Shown here in pieces: positions 41,992 to 55,694 of a stretch of 64,000 bases of DNA. Positions within the stretch are counted from its first letter, which is position 1. The number at the start of each line of letters is the position of its first letter. A program made the translations under genes and the position numbers. This DNA comes from Doris montereyensis (Eukaryota > Mollusca > Gastropoda > Nudibranchia > Dorididae), in contig JAXRKP010000081.1 in NCBI GenBank assembly GCA_037039925.1, forward strand, positions 315,001 to 379,000, written 5' to 3'. The notes below the pieces were generated by a model. That model had not been told where the DNA came from. It saw only the letters and a list, made by a program, of their open reading frames with translations, and searched no databases.

Positions 41992-44717
41992 GTGATTTTA
42001 CCCTGTCTTAATTGTTATAAAATGAAGATTTATTTTCTCCTGTTAAGTTACTCATTGATGTACCGAAATGGCTGATAATTAGACGTTACAAGCTGAGACA
42101 AAAACATGTTCGAAAATGGACTATGACAGCTCATTAAGTCTAAATTCCTTTAACAACTGAAACTGAAATCAACAGTTTATGTAAAAAAAAAAATTCATCC
42201 TAGCTTTATCTGTTTTCATTCTAACATGTAAAATATTTGCTTTACCACAAGAGTCCATGAAAGAAATAATGTTACTATCTATCTATGTCAATGAATTGTG
42301 TTCTCTCTTTTCTTTCTTTTTCAATGAGAGAATAATTTAGCTCTAGAATCACGGTCTAACATTCAGTACAGTAGTCGCCGCGTAAGTGCACACGCAGCAC
42401 AGTGTTTGGACGCAAGCTTAAACGTGCACTTAGACAAATCGTGCACTCTTGGGGGGGGGTGTTGTGTCCCTTGAGTTTCCTTATCTAGTGGTATAGACAC
42501 GCTTTTGCATTGTTCTAAATTGCATCAGGTTTTTTTTATAAAGTTATTACGTAATTGTGACGGGTATCTCGCCTAGCGCTTAGAAAGATAATTGATATGG
42601 ATAAACAAACTGAGACTGCCAGACATCACACCTCGATCAGGTCTCCAACCATGTCCATGGTCAACTCATAGCCTGTGAAGGCCATAGACCACAATTAGCA
42701 CTGTACAACTGACATCGTCATACAATATTATTACTACTGTACAATACACTACACTACAACACTACACACATAACATACATTACAATACTTGTTTGTGATT
42801 GTACTGTTATTACTAATTACGATGTGAACGTAAGCAACAGTTATATAATAGCTTAGCTTTATTGTAAAAAGATGGCACCTCTCTCTTTCTCTCTCTCTCT
42901 CTCTGTATGTATATGCACGTTTGTGTGGTGAGAGAAAAAAGAGAGAGAGAGTTTCTGCTCAGTGTTTTGTCTGACACCAACCTTCTTTGGCTCGACCGTC
43001 TCCCCAGACATGGAGACCATTGAGAGATGAGTACGGGAATGACTGCTGGGAGGATAAGCTTGGTGTTTGTGATTTATTGTTGTGTCCTCACTTTGAAGTT
43101 AAATATGTCGCGCATCTCTTTAAATAGAGTTAGATTCTCTCTGTTCTCATTCGCACCAACACCGTATCGTGCATGGCTAGCATTCACACATTTTGCCATG
43201 TCCAGACTATAATTATGTGATTGTTGAAGAAATATGAGCGTGCACTTGGTCGAGACCAAGCCACCATGCACTTAATAATATAGCGAAAAATCGATCAGAA
43301 CGAATCAGCGTGTGCTTTAGTGAAGCGTGCACTTGTGGAACGTGTTCTTGACCGGCGACTGTGTAACAGAATTAGCTGAAGAAAAGATATCTATTCAGAT
43401 TTTGCATTTATTGTAGCTGTTAGATTTGCAACATAGTTCATCAACTAAAATTGTATAATAATAATAATAATAATAATAATAAACTTTATTGTTCATCATT
43501 GGCACATCATTTTGATCACATCAGTAGTTAAAATCCAAGTGTATATTATAAGGTGTAGAAATATAACATAATTTGTATATAACTAATAAATGACTTAAGA
43601 TTCAAAGTAAAGGTATTTCATAAGAGGTTACATATTAAGTTAAAATCGTATGGTATATGAAGCTATTGGAAAATTTGAATGCATGTACATACATACATAC
43701 ATACATACATACATACATACATACATACATACATACATACATACATACATACATACATGCATATACACACACATACATATGTACATACACACATATATAC
43801 ATTTAAACATATTCATGTACATATATATAGAAGAGTATGGGTTAAACATAAGATGTATAATGACATTACTTTAAGATAATGATGGTGCTGGTAGTAAACA
43901 ACAACGACATTAACAACAACAGCAATCTTGCAGCGTGTAGCACTTTCTCATAAAAGATGAAGAGAGCAAGGCAAGAAGGATCTCTATTCTCTATTTCATT
44001 ATATTTAGGATCGTTCTTCCAGTATGTCAACAGACATACAAAAACTAAAGCATGTTATAATATACATCAGTCTGGTTTCCTTTTACACAGGTGAAGATGA
44101 TGCCAGTGAGGAAGACGATGGAGAGGATGATGAAGACGATGGAGAGGATGATGAAGACAATGAAGAGGATGATGATGATGACGAAGAAGTAGTAGATGAA
44201 GGAGAAGAAAATAAGGAAGAAATAAAAGATAAAAAAGAAAATAAGGACATAAAATTTGAAGACAGTGATTCAGGTGGAGAAGGTATTGACAGTTGCCCTA
44301 TTTGCCTCAGTAGCCTGCGGAGACAAGATATTGGTACACCAGAGTCCTGTGACCACAACTTTTGTTTAGAGTGTATACAAGAATGGGCAAAGGTCAGTGC
44401 TATGAGTAAAGAAAATAATAAGTTCAATGTTATTTTGTATTTATTTGCACAATTCTCAGGCAAATTCAACCAAATTTGTGTGACATGCGGAACCATGATG
44501 TGAATTTCTTCCTAATCCCATTATTGGTCATTTTAGAAAAAGCAAAAGATAAATGTAACCCAAAAACTGAAAAATGAATGCAGCGAACTGTTGTGTAAGC
44601 CACTGACACATCACCAAGCAACTTTCTTTATCCTGTCAGTCAGTTTGTGATTGATGGAAATTCGGTATAGGTAAACCTGCACATCGTGTCGCAGGATTGT
44701 GTGAATGCTAGAAAGCC

Positions 44718-44761
<44 letters not shown>

Positions 44762-47700
44762 ATTTTAGCTGAGATTTTGTTTTAAATCTAGATTTAGAAA
44801 GACTTCTATTTTCGATGCAGAAACCGAGTAGGAAGTTTAAGACATTAGGAGAACAAAAGGAAGAACGTATCAATCCTTTTATTGACAGGACATTGTAGTG
44901 CACATTTTGCATTATTTGGAATTTGGTTATGTTATATGGTGCGAAATTCCTGTGGCTTGCCTTCGTCGATTCTTATGAAATTTTCATATCCTTTTTCCGC
45001 ATGGACATATGAGTGGTCCCCAGACTGATATCAAAATCAGATATTGGACGTAGGAGATATTAATAAACTCATGCCACCTGGGTTTTTTGTGTGGACACCT
45101 TTTATATACATATAAGTTGTATGTTTGTACAATTGACTAAGTTATTGCACACTTGAAGACATGATACTATGTATGGCTACAAAGGGAATTTAGTTTGAGT
45201 TAAAGACATGTTGATGAACCGTATTTCATTTACTTATTTAAATCCATGTCCATGATAAATGGTGATTTCAAAGCTTGAGTAGAACCTTTGATCTTGCCCA
45301 GGCGGCTCCTGAATCGGCTTGCTGGTGTCTGTATTGTGCACAATGTTACCACCTGGATTTGATAAATGCTCTTGGCACCTGCCATAGAGTGAAGGTAGTG
45401 GGCAAAATGTGTTTTCATATCTGGGGGCCTCGTACTCGTACCAGAATCAGGAGTCATTATCGAGAAAAAGAGTTAATATATAATTCAGTTGATAAATAAA
45501 TGAAAAAAAATAACTATGTCCATACTAATAAGTTTCCTTTACTTCCATGCCCATTAGATAAATGTAGAGATGCAATAAATCTGCACATAGCAAAACACTG
45601 AACATGTTGCCAGGTTTTGATATCAAGTAAAGTAACATCCCACACTCATTGTTGAGTGTAAGGGAATCGAAAGTCAAATCCACATTTTTCTAGGCATACT
45701 GCATTATGCGCTAGTTTCCCGTTGCTTTTCATGCCAACTCTACTTTTGCCAAGTATGAATAGATTTCGCTACCCACCTATTGCTAGGTCAATAGCAGGGC
45801 CTGCATTGGCAAGTTTTGGGCAAGTGAGATTCTCAGTTTTTTGCATGTTCGGGTAGACTGATCATTTATACAAGTTTGTAGCACAGAAATATTCCTAAGA
45901 CATTTACCAAATTATTTTTTACAGAATATTTTATAGGTTAAGATAGGGAGAAATAGTTAAAACTTTGGAATCAATTTCTTTCAAATTGAGTGTAAAGATG
46001 GCACTGAAAAACGCTTAGTCTGTGACATTAAACGCCTATCTGGTATGACTGGATTCGTCTCGCTATTGACAACACACTTACCAAATTCAGGGTACTAGAA
46101 TGGAAAGAGAGATTGGAAACTCTGAGGAGAGAAAGTGCTTTCATAACACGGTTACCTGGAAATCATGTGATTATGGGAGGTCACCACAGACTTGCCATTC
46201 AAATGCACACTAGTATTTCTTTGTCTTTTAATCATTGTGACTCTGCTGAAGGACAAGTGGTGTAACTGTAAGGGGCTAATGGCAATCATCAGCATCAAAA
46301 GTGGCATGAAGCAAAGCCGCGTCCTTATCCCAACCCTCTTCAGCATTCTCATTTCTCTACTTCTAAACACGCTTTTCATACCTTAACCAAAGGAATGTAC
46401 ATGACCACAGACGGCAAATTTTTCCACATCGCAAGATCGGGAACAAAAACCAAGGTTCGCCAGACTAACATCAGAGATATGCTCTTTGCCAATGAAGCCG
46501 CAGTCACCTCGCACACTGAATACGAGTTACAGTGTCTGATAGACAGATTCTTCCAATCCTGCAAAGACTTTGATCTAACTATCAGCTTGAAAAAGACCCA
46601 ACATGCTTGGCCAAGATGTAGACACCTCACCTTTCATAACCATCAACAACTATGAGCTTGAACACACCAGTTTACCTTCCTTGGTTCTTTCATCAGTGAC
46701 CCATCCCTAGACAACAAAATGAACTAAAGAATCAGCAAGGATGCAACAACCCTGAGACGACTAGCCACTCGTGTCTAGGAGGACCTCAAGCTGACCAAGA
46801 TGGCAGTGTACAACGCCTTTGTCATCAGCACCCTACCGTACAGGAGTGAAACCTGGAAAACCGTTACAAGACAAGAACGGACACTGAGCCGTTTTCATTT
46901 GCAATGTATTCGCCACATCCTACCCATCAGCTCGAGTGACAAAGTGCCCAATGCCCATGTACGACATATAGAAGACTGTCTTATTCCAAAGAGCATTCTA
47001 TACGGTGAACTAGCCTCTGGCAAAAGACCTCAGTCGTGCCCCCCCCCCCCCCCCACCAGCCACAGTATGAAAGCCCTAGACATCAACTCAGAGAGCAGGG
47101 AGGACATTGCAACCAATCGCAGCAGCTGGCCCTGCTTTACTCAAAATTTCAGCTGCAGAAAGGAGAGGAGAAGATCCTGAATCTGACAAAAAGAGGAGAG
47201 TCAGACTGAAGGTATGAGCTCTCGATGATCTCCTCACGACCAGCCATTTCTGCACCTTGTGTGGGCATGCATCCTTACCCCCGCCTCAGCCTCATTAGTG
47301 ACAAACAAACCTGCTCCAGCAACAGCACCGTTATTCCTTAGGGCGCAATATCCATGGTCGACAATCGACTGAAGGAGGCCTAGTACCTTGGGAAATTTCA
47401 ATTGTTTCCATTACATATACCTTAAATACCTACTTGTTGGGTTTTTCTGGATAGCTCAACAACCATACGTCATATGTCAATAAATAATATGTCAAACAAA
47501 ACTTGAATAATTTTTAATTGTTTGCAAAAAATTGCATGATACAGCCATTTTCCCGTTACTTCAATTCTTTATCGTTCAGAGAGAGAAAAATAAAAACACC
47601 CCGTAGTTTTGACCCAAACAAAAAGTTTAGATGGGGTTTTGATGTGGTTTTTATTGCATGTATCTTTTACGCTGTCAGTGATTTCTAGAAATTGCTTTCA

Positions 47701-50700
47701 TCCAGCCTTGTCACAGAGATGATGATCTTAAATGACTTAATCTTTATTATTTAAAACATGAAAGAAAACCTTTTGGAAGGCTACAATATGAAAATGTTTT
47801 AAAAAATTGAAAAGAAAGAAAAGAAAATTAATAGATACCAATTTTAATATAGTATTTTATAAAGAAAACAGCCTTTTGCTTTCCTCAGAATGTAAACACA
47901 TGTCCAGTGGATCGTCAGGTGTTTCATCTCATTCTTGCCCGACATGCAGGCAAAGAGAAAATCTTCAAGCAGGTATATATATATATAATTACAGCATTAT
48001 GCTCAATAAGCTAATGTATACAATGCTCACACTTATTCTATGGAGCATATCGAATTTCAGTCCTGAAATAGTTTGTTGGCTATATATTAATTTGGTTGCA
48101 TTGGCTATACTTTCTGCATATGGATATAATGCAATTCATATAAAAACAGTTGTCTCTGGAGTCGATGATCGTCCCTTTTCTTTTTCGCTTTTCCTTTCAC
48201 TCTGTCATGTATCTTTTTCTTGAAATTTCCTTCTTTCTTTTTTTTCACTGAGATCACCGTGTATGAGTAAACAAGGTAAAGTGCAATGAAACAACAGAAA
48301 ACTATTTTTGATAGCTGAAAGTATTTTTTTTGCTCATAAAGCGCATTTGTAGATTGTGGTGAAGGGAGTAGGATTACCGGGTCCTTTTTGAAGTTGGTTC
48401 AAACTCATTTGCTACATACTTTTAGTGGCAAGATTACAAAACTCCTGCCCGCTTCTAAGATAATAGAAAATGTTTCCTTTCTCATGTGTGTAGGTAGTCA
48501 AAACTTTTCTTTCTTTTTTTGAAGTAAAGAATGAGTGATTGGTATCATCTTGCAGATTTTATTATTCTGATTAATTTGACATGTGATTTATCCAGATACT
48601 TTAATAAATATACGAATATAGGTGTGTGGAAACTCAGATCAGTAAGTCTACCAATGTTTTCCTTTCTGATGATTTAGCTCTATTTGGATAATCAAAAAGT
48701 TACCTTCAATATAATATCAACGTTCTGAGCAATGAAATTAATAAAATAGGAATGAAAACAAAAGCAAAGAAAACCAAAACAATGAAAGTAACTAGGGAAG
48801 CTAGAACACACAATCTTAAACCGGGTAGAGAGAATTTAGAACAAGTTCAAAGCTACAATTATCTTGGAGTAATGATCAACTCAGAGGGAAAACTAAGAGA
48901 AGAAATCAGCCAGAGAATCCAATAGGCAATGACAATATATATCCATCTCGGAAAGGCATTTATAGGTAAACAATAATTGTCAACAAAAACCAAAAGGGCA
49001 GTATACAACCCAATTTATTGTCTTACTCTTCTCGATCGCAGTGAAACCTGGACCTTAGACAGTAGGGAATACAGTAGAGTACAAGCAGCTGAAATTAAAT
49101 TTCTAAGAAGAGTAGTAGGGAAAACTAAAAGAGACAAAATCAGAAACACAACGATAAGAGATCAAACCAAAGCAGATGGCATAAAAACTAAGACAGAAAT
49201 AAATCAACCGAGATAGTTTGGGCATGTAAACAGAATGAATGATAATAGAACAGCTGAATTAGTATACAATGCTAAAAGGTAAAAGGCCAAAAGGCAGACC
49301 TCAGAGAAAGTGGAAAGAAGATGTAAAAGAGGCACTAAAGCAAAGAAACTTAACCTTCACAGAAGGAAACAAAATATTGGGATAGGGTAGCAAGGAGAAA
49401 GATCATTTTGGGGCATCCAAACCCATACACCGAAAGGTAGAATGAGAACTGATAACTAAAGAAAGAGAAAAAAATACAGGTTTTGAAAATTTCAATCAAA
49501 ATCTGGAAATTTGTAAATTGTATAATTTGTCACTTTGAGGTGTCATCGTTTTCATCGAAATCAGGAAATCTTTGGAATAGCCAGACATTCCCATAGACTT
49601 AAAGCCCTTTTTTTCTTCAAATGGGTCAAGTTGACTACTATAATGAAAAGAAAGAGAAATATTTCACACCAAATAGACAAATCAAAAGCCCAAGCTGCAC
49701 GCCAGGATTGTGGCTATGTATGAAGTGAAGTCTACATGTCTTGCATGCAGAACAGAAGTTTGATTACTAATTTTCTCTACCATCACCATAAAATGGGATT
49801 TTATGACTGCACATTAAATACAATCGTTGCCAAGTGACCAAGAAAATCACAAGACTCGTAGATCGACCCATGGATGAAAAATGATAAATACACGAATCTT
49901 AATAATTTTTGTTGTTATAATACTCTTGCACAGCTGCCAACGAGTACGTAAAAAAACATATTTTAGTACGTTCAATTTGTTTTAGTTCGTACATCTGTAT
50001 TTACCATTAAAAGTACGTATTTTTGAGGGTTAGGTGTATTTTAACTGGGTTTTTTTTTTTTTTTTAAGAAGCGCTAAGTTAATGCAGAGCCTCTGAGAGA
50101 TTGGTGTAAAAGTCTGATGGGCCATTCTGAGTCCATATACCATTACACTTTGCCAGGAAGGTCAGCAAATGGCAGAATTTTTGCTATGTGAACCTTAAAG
50201 GTGTTAATTCAAGTTTAATTATCGATGTTTTCTAAAATGTTACAGCATCAGTCAAGTTGGAATAAGTTTGCGCTGTCAGAGTCTGTTGGGTTTTTTTTTC
50301 TTCTCAATTTGATAAGAACATTATAAAAATCAAGCCTTTCACATGGTCGGATCTGACCAGCAGTCACGAAAGTAGACTTACTCGCCTTGCTTGTGTCGCT
50401 GATTATAGATCTTATTTTCTCATCGCTAACAGAGCATTAAGCGAAAGTGCTTTCTGAGGTCGTGGTTGTCTACAGGCTGGTGAAATTTCACCCTGTCTTA
50501 TATTACAATATTGTTTTTGTATTTATGTAGAGAGAGAAAATGAGCTTTCGAATGTTTTGAATTACCGTCATTGTTTTATATATAGAATTTATCCTTTTTG
50601 TTTACTCTTTTTTTTTTAAGCGATTTCTTTTCTTTTTGAAGATTGAATTCAAACAGTCTTTCGTGTCAAAATGACTGGCATTCAATTCTGCATCGTTTCA

Positions 50701-53609
50701 CACGTTTTCGTATTGATTTCACGAATGGCACAGTTTCACAAAGCGATTGAGTGAAGAGTTGTAAAAGTACAGCCTAATTTGCAACAGGAAATTGCCTTGT
50801 ACACATCTATTTCACAAACTCAAACTTTTCTGGCAACAAAATGTAGTTCAAAACCAAATACACAACAACAAAGAGTTTAAGATAAAAGTTTTGATTTCTT
50901 TCACTTTAGTTAAAGTATAGAAATCGACGATGTGAAAAATATGGAAATTCACATCGATACGCGCATTATGGGCAGTTGGACTACCTAGTAAATGCAGACA
51001 TTTGATGAAAATATAAATGCAATGAATTATCTTTCTGATATAGTTTCCAGTAGCCGACAAGCAGCAAGATAATGAAATTGAGGAAGAAGATGATCCAACC
51101 TATTGTGAAATATGCGGGCAGTCCAATAATGAAGACCGCCTTCTACTGTGTGATGGATGTGACCATGGGTATGTCTTTTTCAACATTGCTATTGACAGAT
51201 AGTAGATAATTTCATGAAGCTTTTTGAATATTGTGTTTTTGGCAGCCACAGAAACTTTGAACTTGTACAAAGTATTGTGAAAGTCATTTATTTTTATGTT
51301 GAATCAGTAGTTTAATATAAAAAATGATTTGATATGGAAAACATTCCCTGATCATGCTAAAAAAATTTTTTAGTTAAATTTCAATGTAAACCATTGCAAT
51401 AGTTTAACAAATTTCCGTTTTATATTCACATTTTTATCAAGTCTGATGTCTGATTATTTTGTTTCACAAACCACTGCATGATTTGACGACTTTTTTACAT
51501 ATTTTTTAAGCCAATATGCATGAAGTCTCACGTAAGAGACCAAATGTTTATTTTTAAAAGGGGAAATAACTGCTTTTTAAAGTCTTCTCTTTGACATATG
51601 TTTTTTATTCACTATTTATTATGTATCTGATATTCACAGTTACCACTGTGAATGTTTAACACCGCCTCTCACCCATGTTCCAGTATGTGCCTGGTTTTGT
51701 CCAGAATGTTGTGCTGCAAGGGGAATGATTAGTAAGTCAGCATGTACCTACGAAAATTCTGTCCTAGATTTGAGTTTTCTTTCATCTTATCAAAAATGTT
51801 CCGATGTAGAAAGAAAGCGTTTTTTAACTTAAAGTCAATTTGCAACTGTGTTTTGTATGCTCATGTATTATGCTCTTAAATGTAGACTTTAAAAATATTT
51901 GTATTAATTCTAACCCTTTTGAAATATGTACTATTAGAGTTTCTAAGCAATTCATTATGTATTCATGTCATGACTTTTACCAGTATAAAGTATTGTATAT
52001 CGGTTTCTTTTCTCTCTTGTGACATTCAGTTGCTGCGTATGAACCACGTCAGACTCGTCGTCAGATAGGGCGAACTCTCATCAGTGACCGAGTACGGCGT
52101 TTGATCCAGGGTGCTCGTGCTGAGAGAGCAGAGAGACGAAGAAGAATTGCTGGAATGACAGAATCACAAGATGAATCTGAGGTTATTAATTCAAGAAACA
52201 ATACTTTGTTAGGGCAAATGTAATTCATGGTGATCGTTGTGAAGAGTGCAAAATCTTTTACCATCATTACACTTCACTAAAATGTAGTCCTCTTTTATAA
52301 CATTGATATGGTCTTTTCTTTTATGAAATCTATCTGCTGGGAATATTTATGAATGTTAAGTTGAGACTGCCACTTTAAAATGTTTTAGAGAAAATCCTCC
52401 CTTTACAACGAAGGTTATTAAGGAAATCAAAAACTTGTGAGAATTGCATCCTCATGAATGTTACAATGTGAAATGCAGATTATCAGGATTTTCATTACAG
52501 TGTGCTGCACTCATAGAAATGATGTGTTTTAAAGTGTTTATTCATCACTTGGGAATAGCTGTAATTTTGTCCCTTTGTATTTGACTGACTTTGCGACTTT
52601 TGCCTTCCATGATGAATTTGCTTTTGGTATGGCCACAAACTTTTAACACTGTCAAAACATTTTGTCCGTAACAGATTAATCTGGAAGAAGCTGGGCCGTC
52701 GTCTGAAGTATCTGCAAGATCTGCCAATGTCAGGCAAAGGAAGACCCTGTCTCAAACTAGAAAAAGAAAAACAACAAAGAGAAAGTCCACTAAAAGAAAA
52801 ACTTCCAGAAAGAGAAAGACAACAAAACAATCAACAAAGAAGAAGAAAACAACACGCAAAAAGAAGACAACAAAGAAAGGAAAAGGAAAAGGGAAGGAAA
52901 GAAACGCAAAAAGACAACAAAAGAAGATCAACCAACTCGTCTCCAGCTGCAGTATGTATTACATGTTTACTTTTCTCTCTTTCCTTATTTATTTTGTTAT
53001 TTGTGGTGTTAGACTGGTGTTTTGTCAAAATGTTTTTGCAGTTTTGAAATAACAGATGAGAAGCAACCACCACAGGAATTGAAAGCATATAATTTTACAA
53101 GATGTCTTTAAAGCCTACAATTAGAATAAAATTATATCTTTGATGTAATTCCTTCTCTAAGAGCAAGTGGTCATGGATTTCTTTGGTATGGTGTATTATA
53201 ATAATTTTTAACAAATTGATGCTCTTCTATGAATATGAATATTCCTCGTCAGTAATTCTATTTGCTAGTAATTGTTTATCATATAATGCGAGTGGCATTT
53301 AGAGTTAAATCAACACCTGGTTGAATATTATAAAACGTAATGTCAATATGTTCTTTTATTTTTTTTATTTCCAGGCTCGAACTGTACAATTCCCCACTCC
53401 GTCTAGTGTTAAAGGTCGGATAGCAGACAAGCTAGGATTATCCAAACCACCTGTTGGTCGCTCTATTCCCATGCAGAAGGTGCAGTCTGGAGCCAACAGT
53501 GCCAGAGAAGGGCCAGCCAGGGCTGTTGTAGATGTTGGACCCGCAACATTGTCTATTCGGGGAACAGGGATGAACTTTATTGTTTTGCTGAGTGAGTGAC
53601 TTTGTGTGT

Positions 53610-53640
<31 letters not shown>

Positions 53641-55658
53641 GTTATGTTTGTGGGAAAGGTTAGTTGGGGTTGCTTGCTTTTGTTGTTTTGTGGGTTACTT
53701 TTTGGGGTGGTTTTTTGTTGTTTTTTGGTATAAATTTGTGGGTTATTTGTTTTGGGTTTTTTTTTTTGTTTGAACGAGGGGAAAGGTTGGGAGCTTCCTT
53801 TGTTTATAGATTTCATTTGATTTCTTTTTATTTGCTGGGAAAGTATTGTATAAACAATAACAATAATGATAAAGAGGGTTATAAAGCTATTGCCTTTTCT
53901 TTGGCTACCGCTGTAAGAAGGGTTTTTTTTATGAAATTTTGTATTTGTACCATTTTCTTGCTTTGTTCTTTTTATTGTTGTATCATTTTTCCAAAGATAG
54001 TAGAATACATGGTAATTATATATAGGTGTGATAAATATGAGAAATTAACAGTGATGGCTATGCCTTCTTTTATCTACATGAACTTTTTCACAGATCTATA
54101 TACATAATTCTCAGTTGGACAAACTTTGTTCGCCAAAGGTTATATTTCAAGGCCACTAAGAGTAATGATATTTTGAATACATTTTCTAAATGAGCCCAAG
54201 ATCGTTGGAATTGTTTTATCAGAAGTGACGTTTAATTATTGAATATTTCATCATATCCCCGTGTTTGAGTAGAAATTTCATTTACTTAAGTCACCATTTT
54301 GAACATTTAATAATTACAAACTTTGGAAGAGTAGAATGCCTAGCTGTGTAACCTGTGTAACCTGTGTAACCTGTGTTCTGTGTAAGCTGTGTAACCTGTG
54401 TAACCTGTGTAACCTGTGTAACCTGTGTAACCTGTGTAACCTGTGTAACCTGTGTAACCTGTGTAACCTGTGTATCCTGTGTAACCTGTGTAACCTGTGT
54501 AACCTGTGTAACCTGTGTATCCTGTGTAATCCTGTGTAACCTGTGTAATCCTGTGTAACCTGTGTATCCTGTGTAACCTGTGTAACCTGTGTAACCTGTG
54601 TAACCTGTGTAACTGTGTAACCTGTGTAACCTGTGTAACCTGTGTAACCTATCCTGTGTAAACCTGTGTAACCTGTGTATCTGTGTAACCTGTGTAACCT
54701 GTGTAACCTGTGTAACCTGTGTAACCTGTGTATCAAATTCTGACTCAATCTAATAATCACACTTGGTGTCACCCGGGGTTCAACATGTGCAATATACAAA
54801 ACATTTACACACAAAAAAGATGGAAGGGTTTAAATGTAAATGTAGACATAGTATGTTACCTTTTAGTTTTGATGTCAATAAACTTTCTTTGTGTCCTCTT
54901 GATTTTTAAGGACTGAAGGGGAAGAACGACAAATTGTCAATCAGCCTGCAATCTCAGCAGAGCAATTATTGTCTCGTTCTGCACTATTGTCTCATGCACG
55001 AATCTCAGCGACCCTCCCAAGCGGTAGGTAACGATAATGACATTCAAAATAGCCACCTTTGCTTCCTTCCTACTAGCACACTTTTCCATTTTGTAATTGT
55101 CTCCCTTCTTGCAGGGAGCCATGATAGATAACTCTTCTCTTTGATCGGATTAATTCATGAATTATCATTGGACAAAGTTGTCACATGTAGCATGAACTTT
55201 TTGGCATCATCGTGCGGAGAAGAAAACACTGGTGACACTGAAATTTATCAAACATTTTGTTATCTCTTATACAGGAAAGTAAAGTTTCCAGTGAACCAGC
55301 CAGCGGTTCCTCTTCTGGTTTTGATCTCCTCGGCTCTATTATGATGAACCAAGACATGCTGGCAAAAGGGAGTCGCCATGTCACTATTAACAGAGATGGT
55401 TAGTCAAAGATTTTTCTGTCTTAACATTGTTATGTTTCTGATTCATATAGACTCCTTCAAATCTCGTTTAAAAAACCTACCCTTTTACTGTGTGATCACA
55501 ACCATTTATTTAAGTCTATTGTATTGTATAAATATGTTGATGCTTAATAGCAGTGGCCACTGTACATGTATATCTTATTGTATTTTATCCTTAATGTCTG
55601 ATAATGTTAAACGCTTGAAGCTTCTGTTTTGCACAGGGTAAGCTCAATAAAAATTATC

Positions 55659-55694
<36 letters not shown>

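Larger units (their letters stand above)
41992..44090 (+). other. PHRF1 intron 1
   Basis: It contains a family C transposon (42369-43361), an (AAT)n tract beside a possible LINE tail (43456-43520) and a (CATA)n array (43682-43760). Confidence 0.7.
44393..47888 (+). other. PHRF1 intron 2
   Basis: It contains an (AC)n run (44718-44758), a LINE remnant (46230-47380) and otherwise unremarkable AT-rich sequence. Confidence 0.75.
47973..51043 (+). other. PHRF1 intron 3
   Basis: It contains a copy of short repeat R (48160-48290) and a LINE remnant (48640-49440). From 49441 to 51043 I see nothing beyond a poly-T run near 50050. Confidence 0.7.
53596..54910 (+). other. PHRF1 intron 8
   Basis: It begins with a (GT)n/G-run block (53605-53641) and carries a long 9-base minisatellite (54343-54733). 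Confidence 0.7.

Noticed and set aside
43640..43879. Cys/Tyr/Met and His/Thr/Tyr repeat peptides
   Set aside because: They are translations of the (CATA)n microsatellite.
54314..54814. CRISPR-like or repeat-protein array (HRLHRL, CNLCNL frames)
   Set aside because: It is a gap-free 9-base tandem repeat without spacers, inside an intron of an animal gene.
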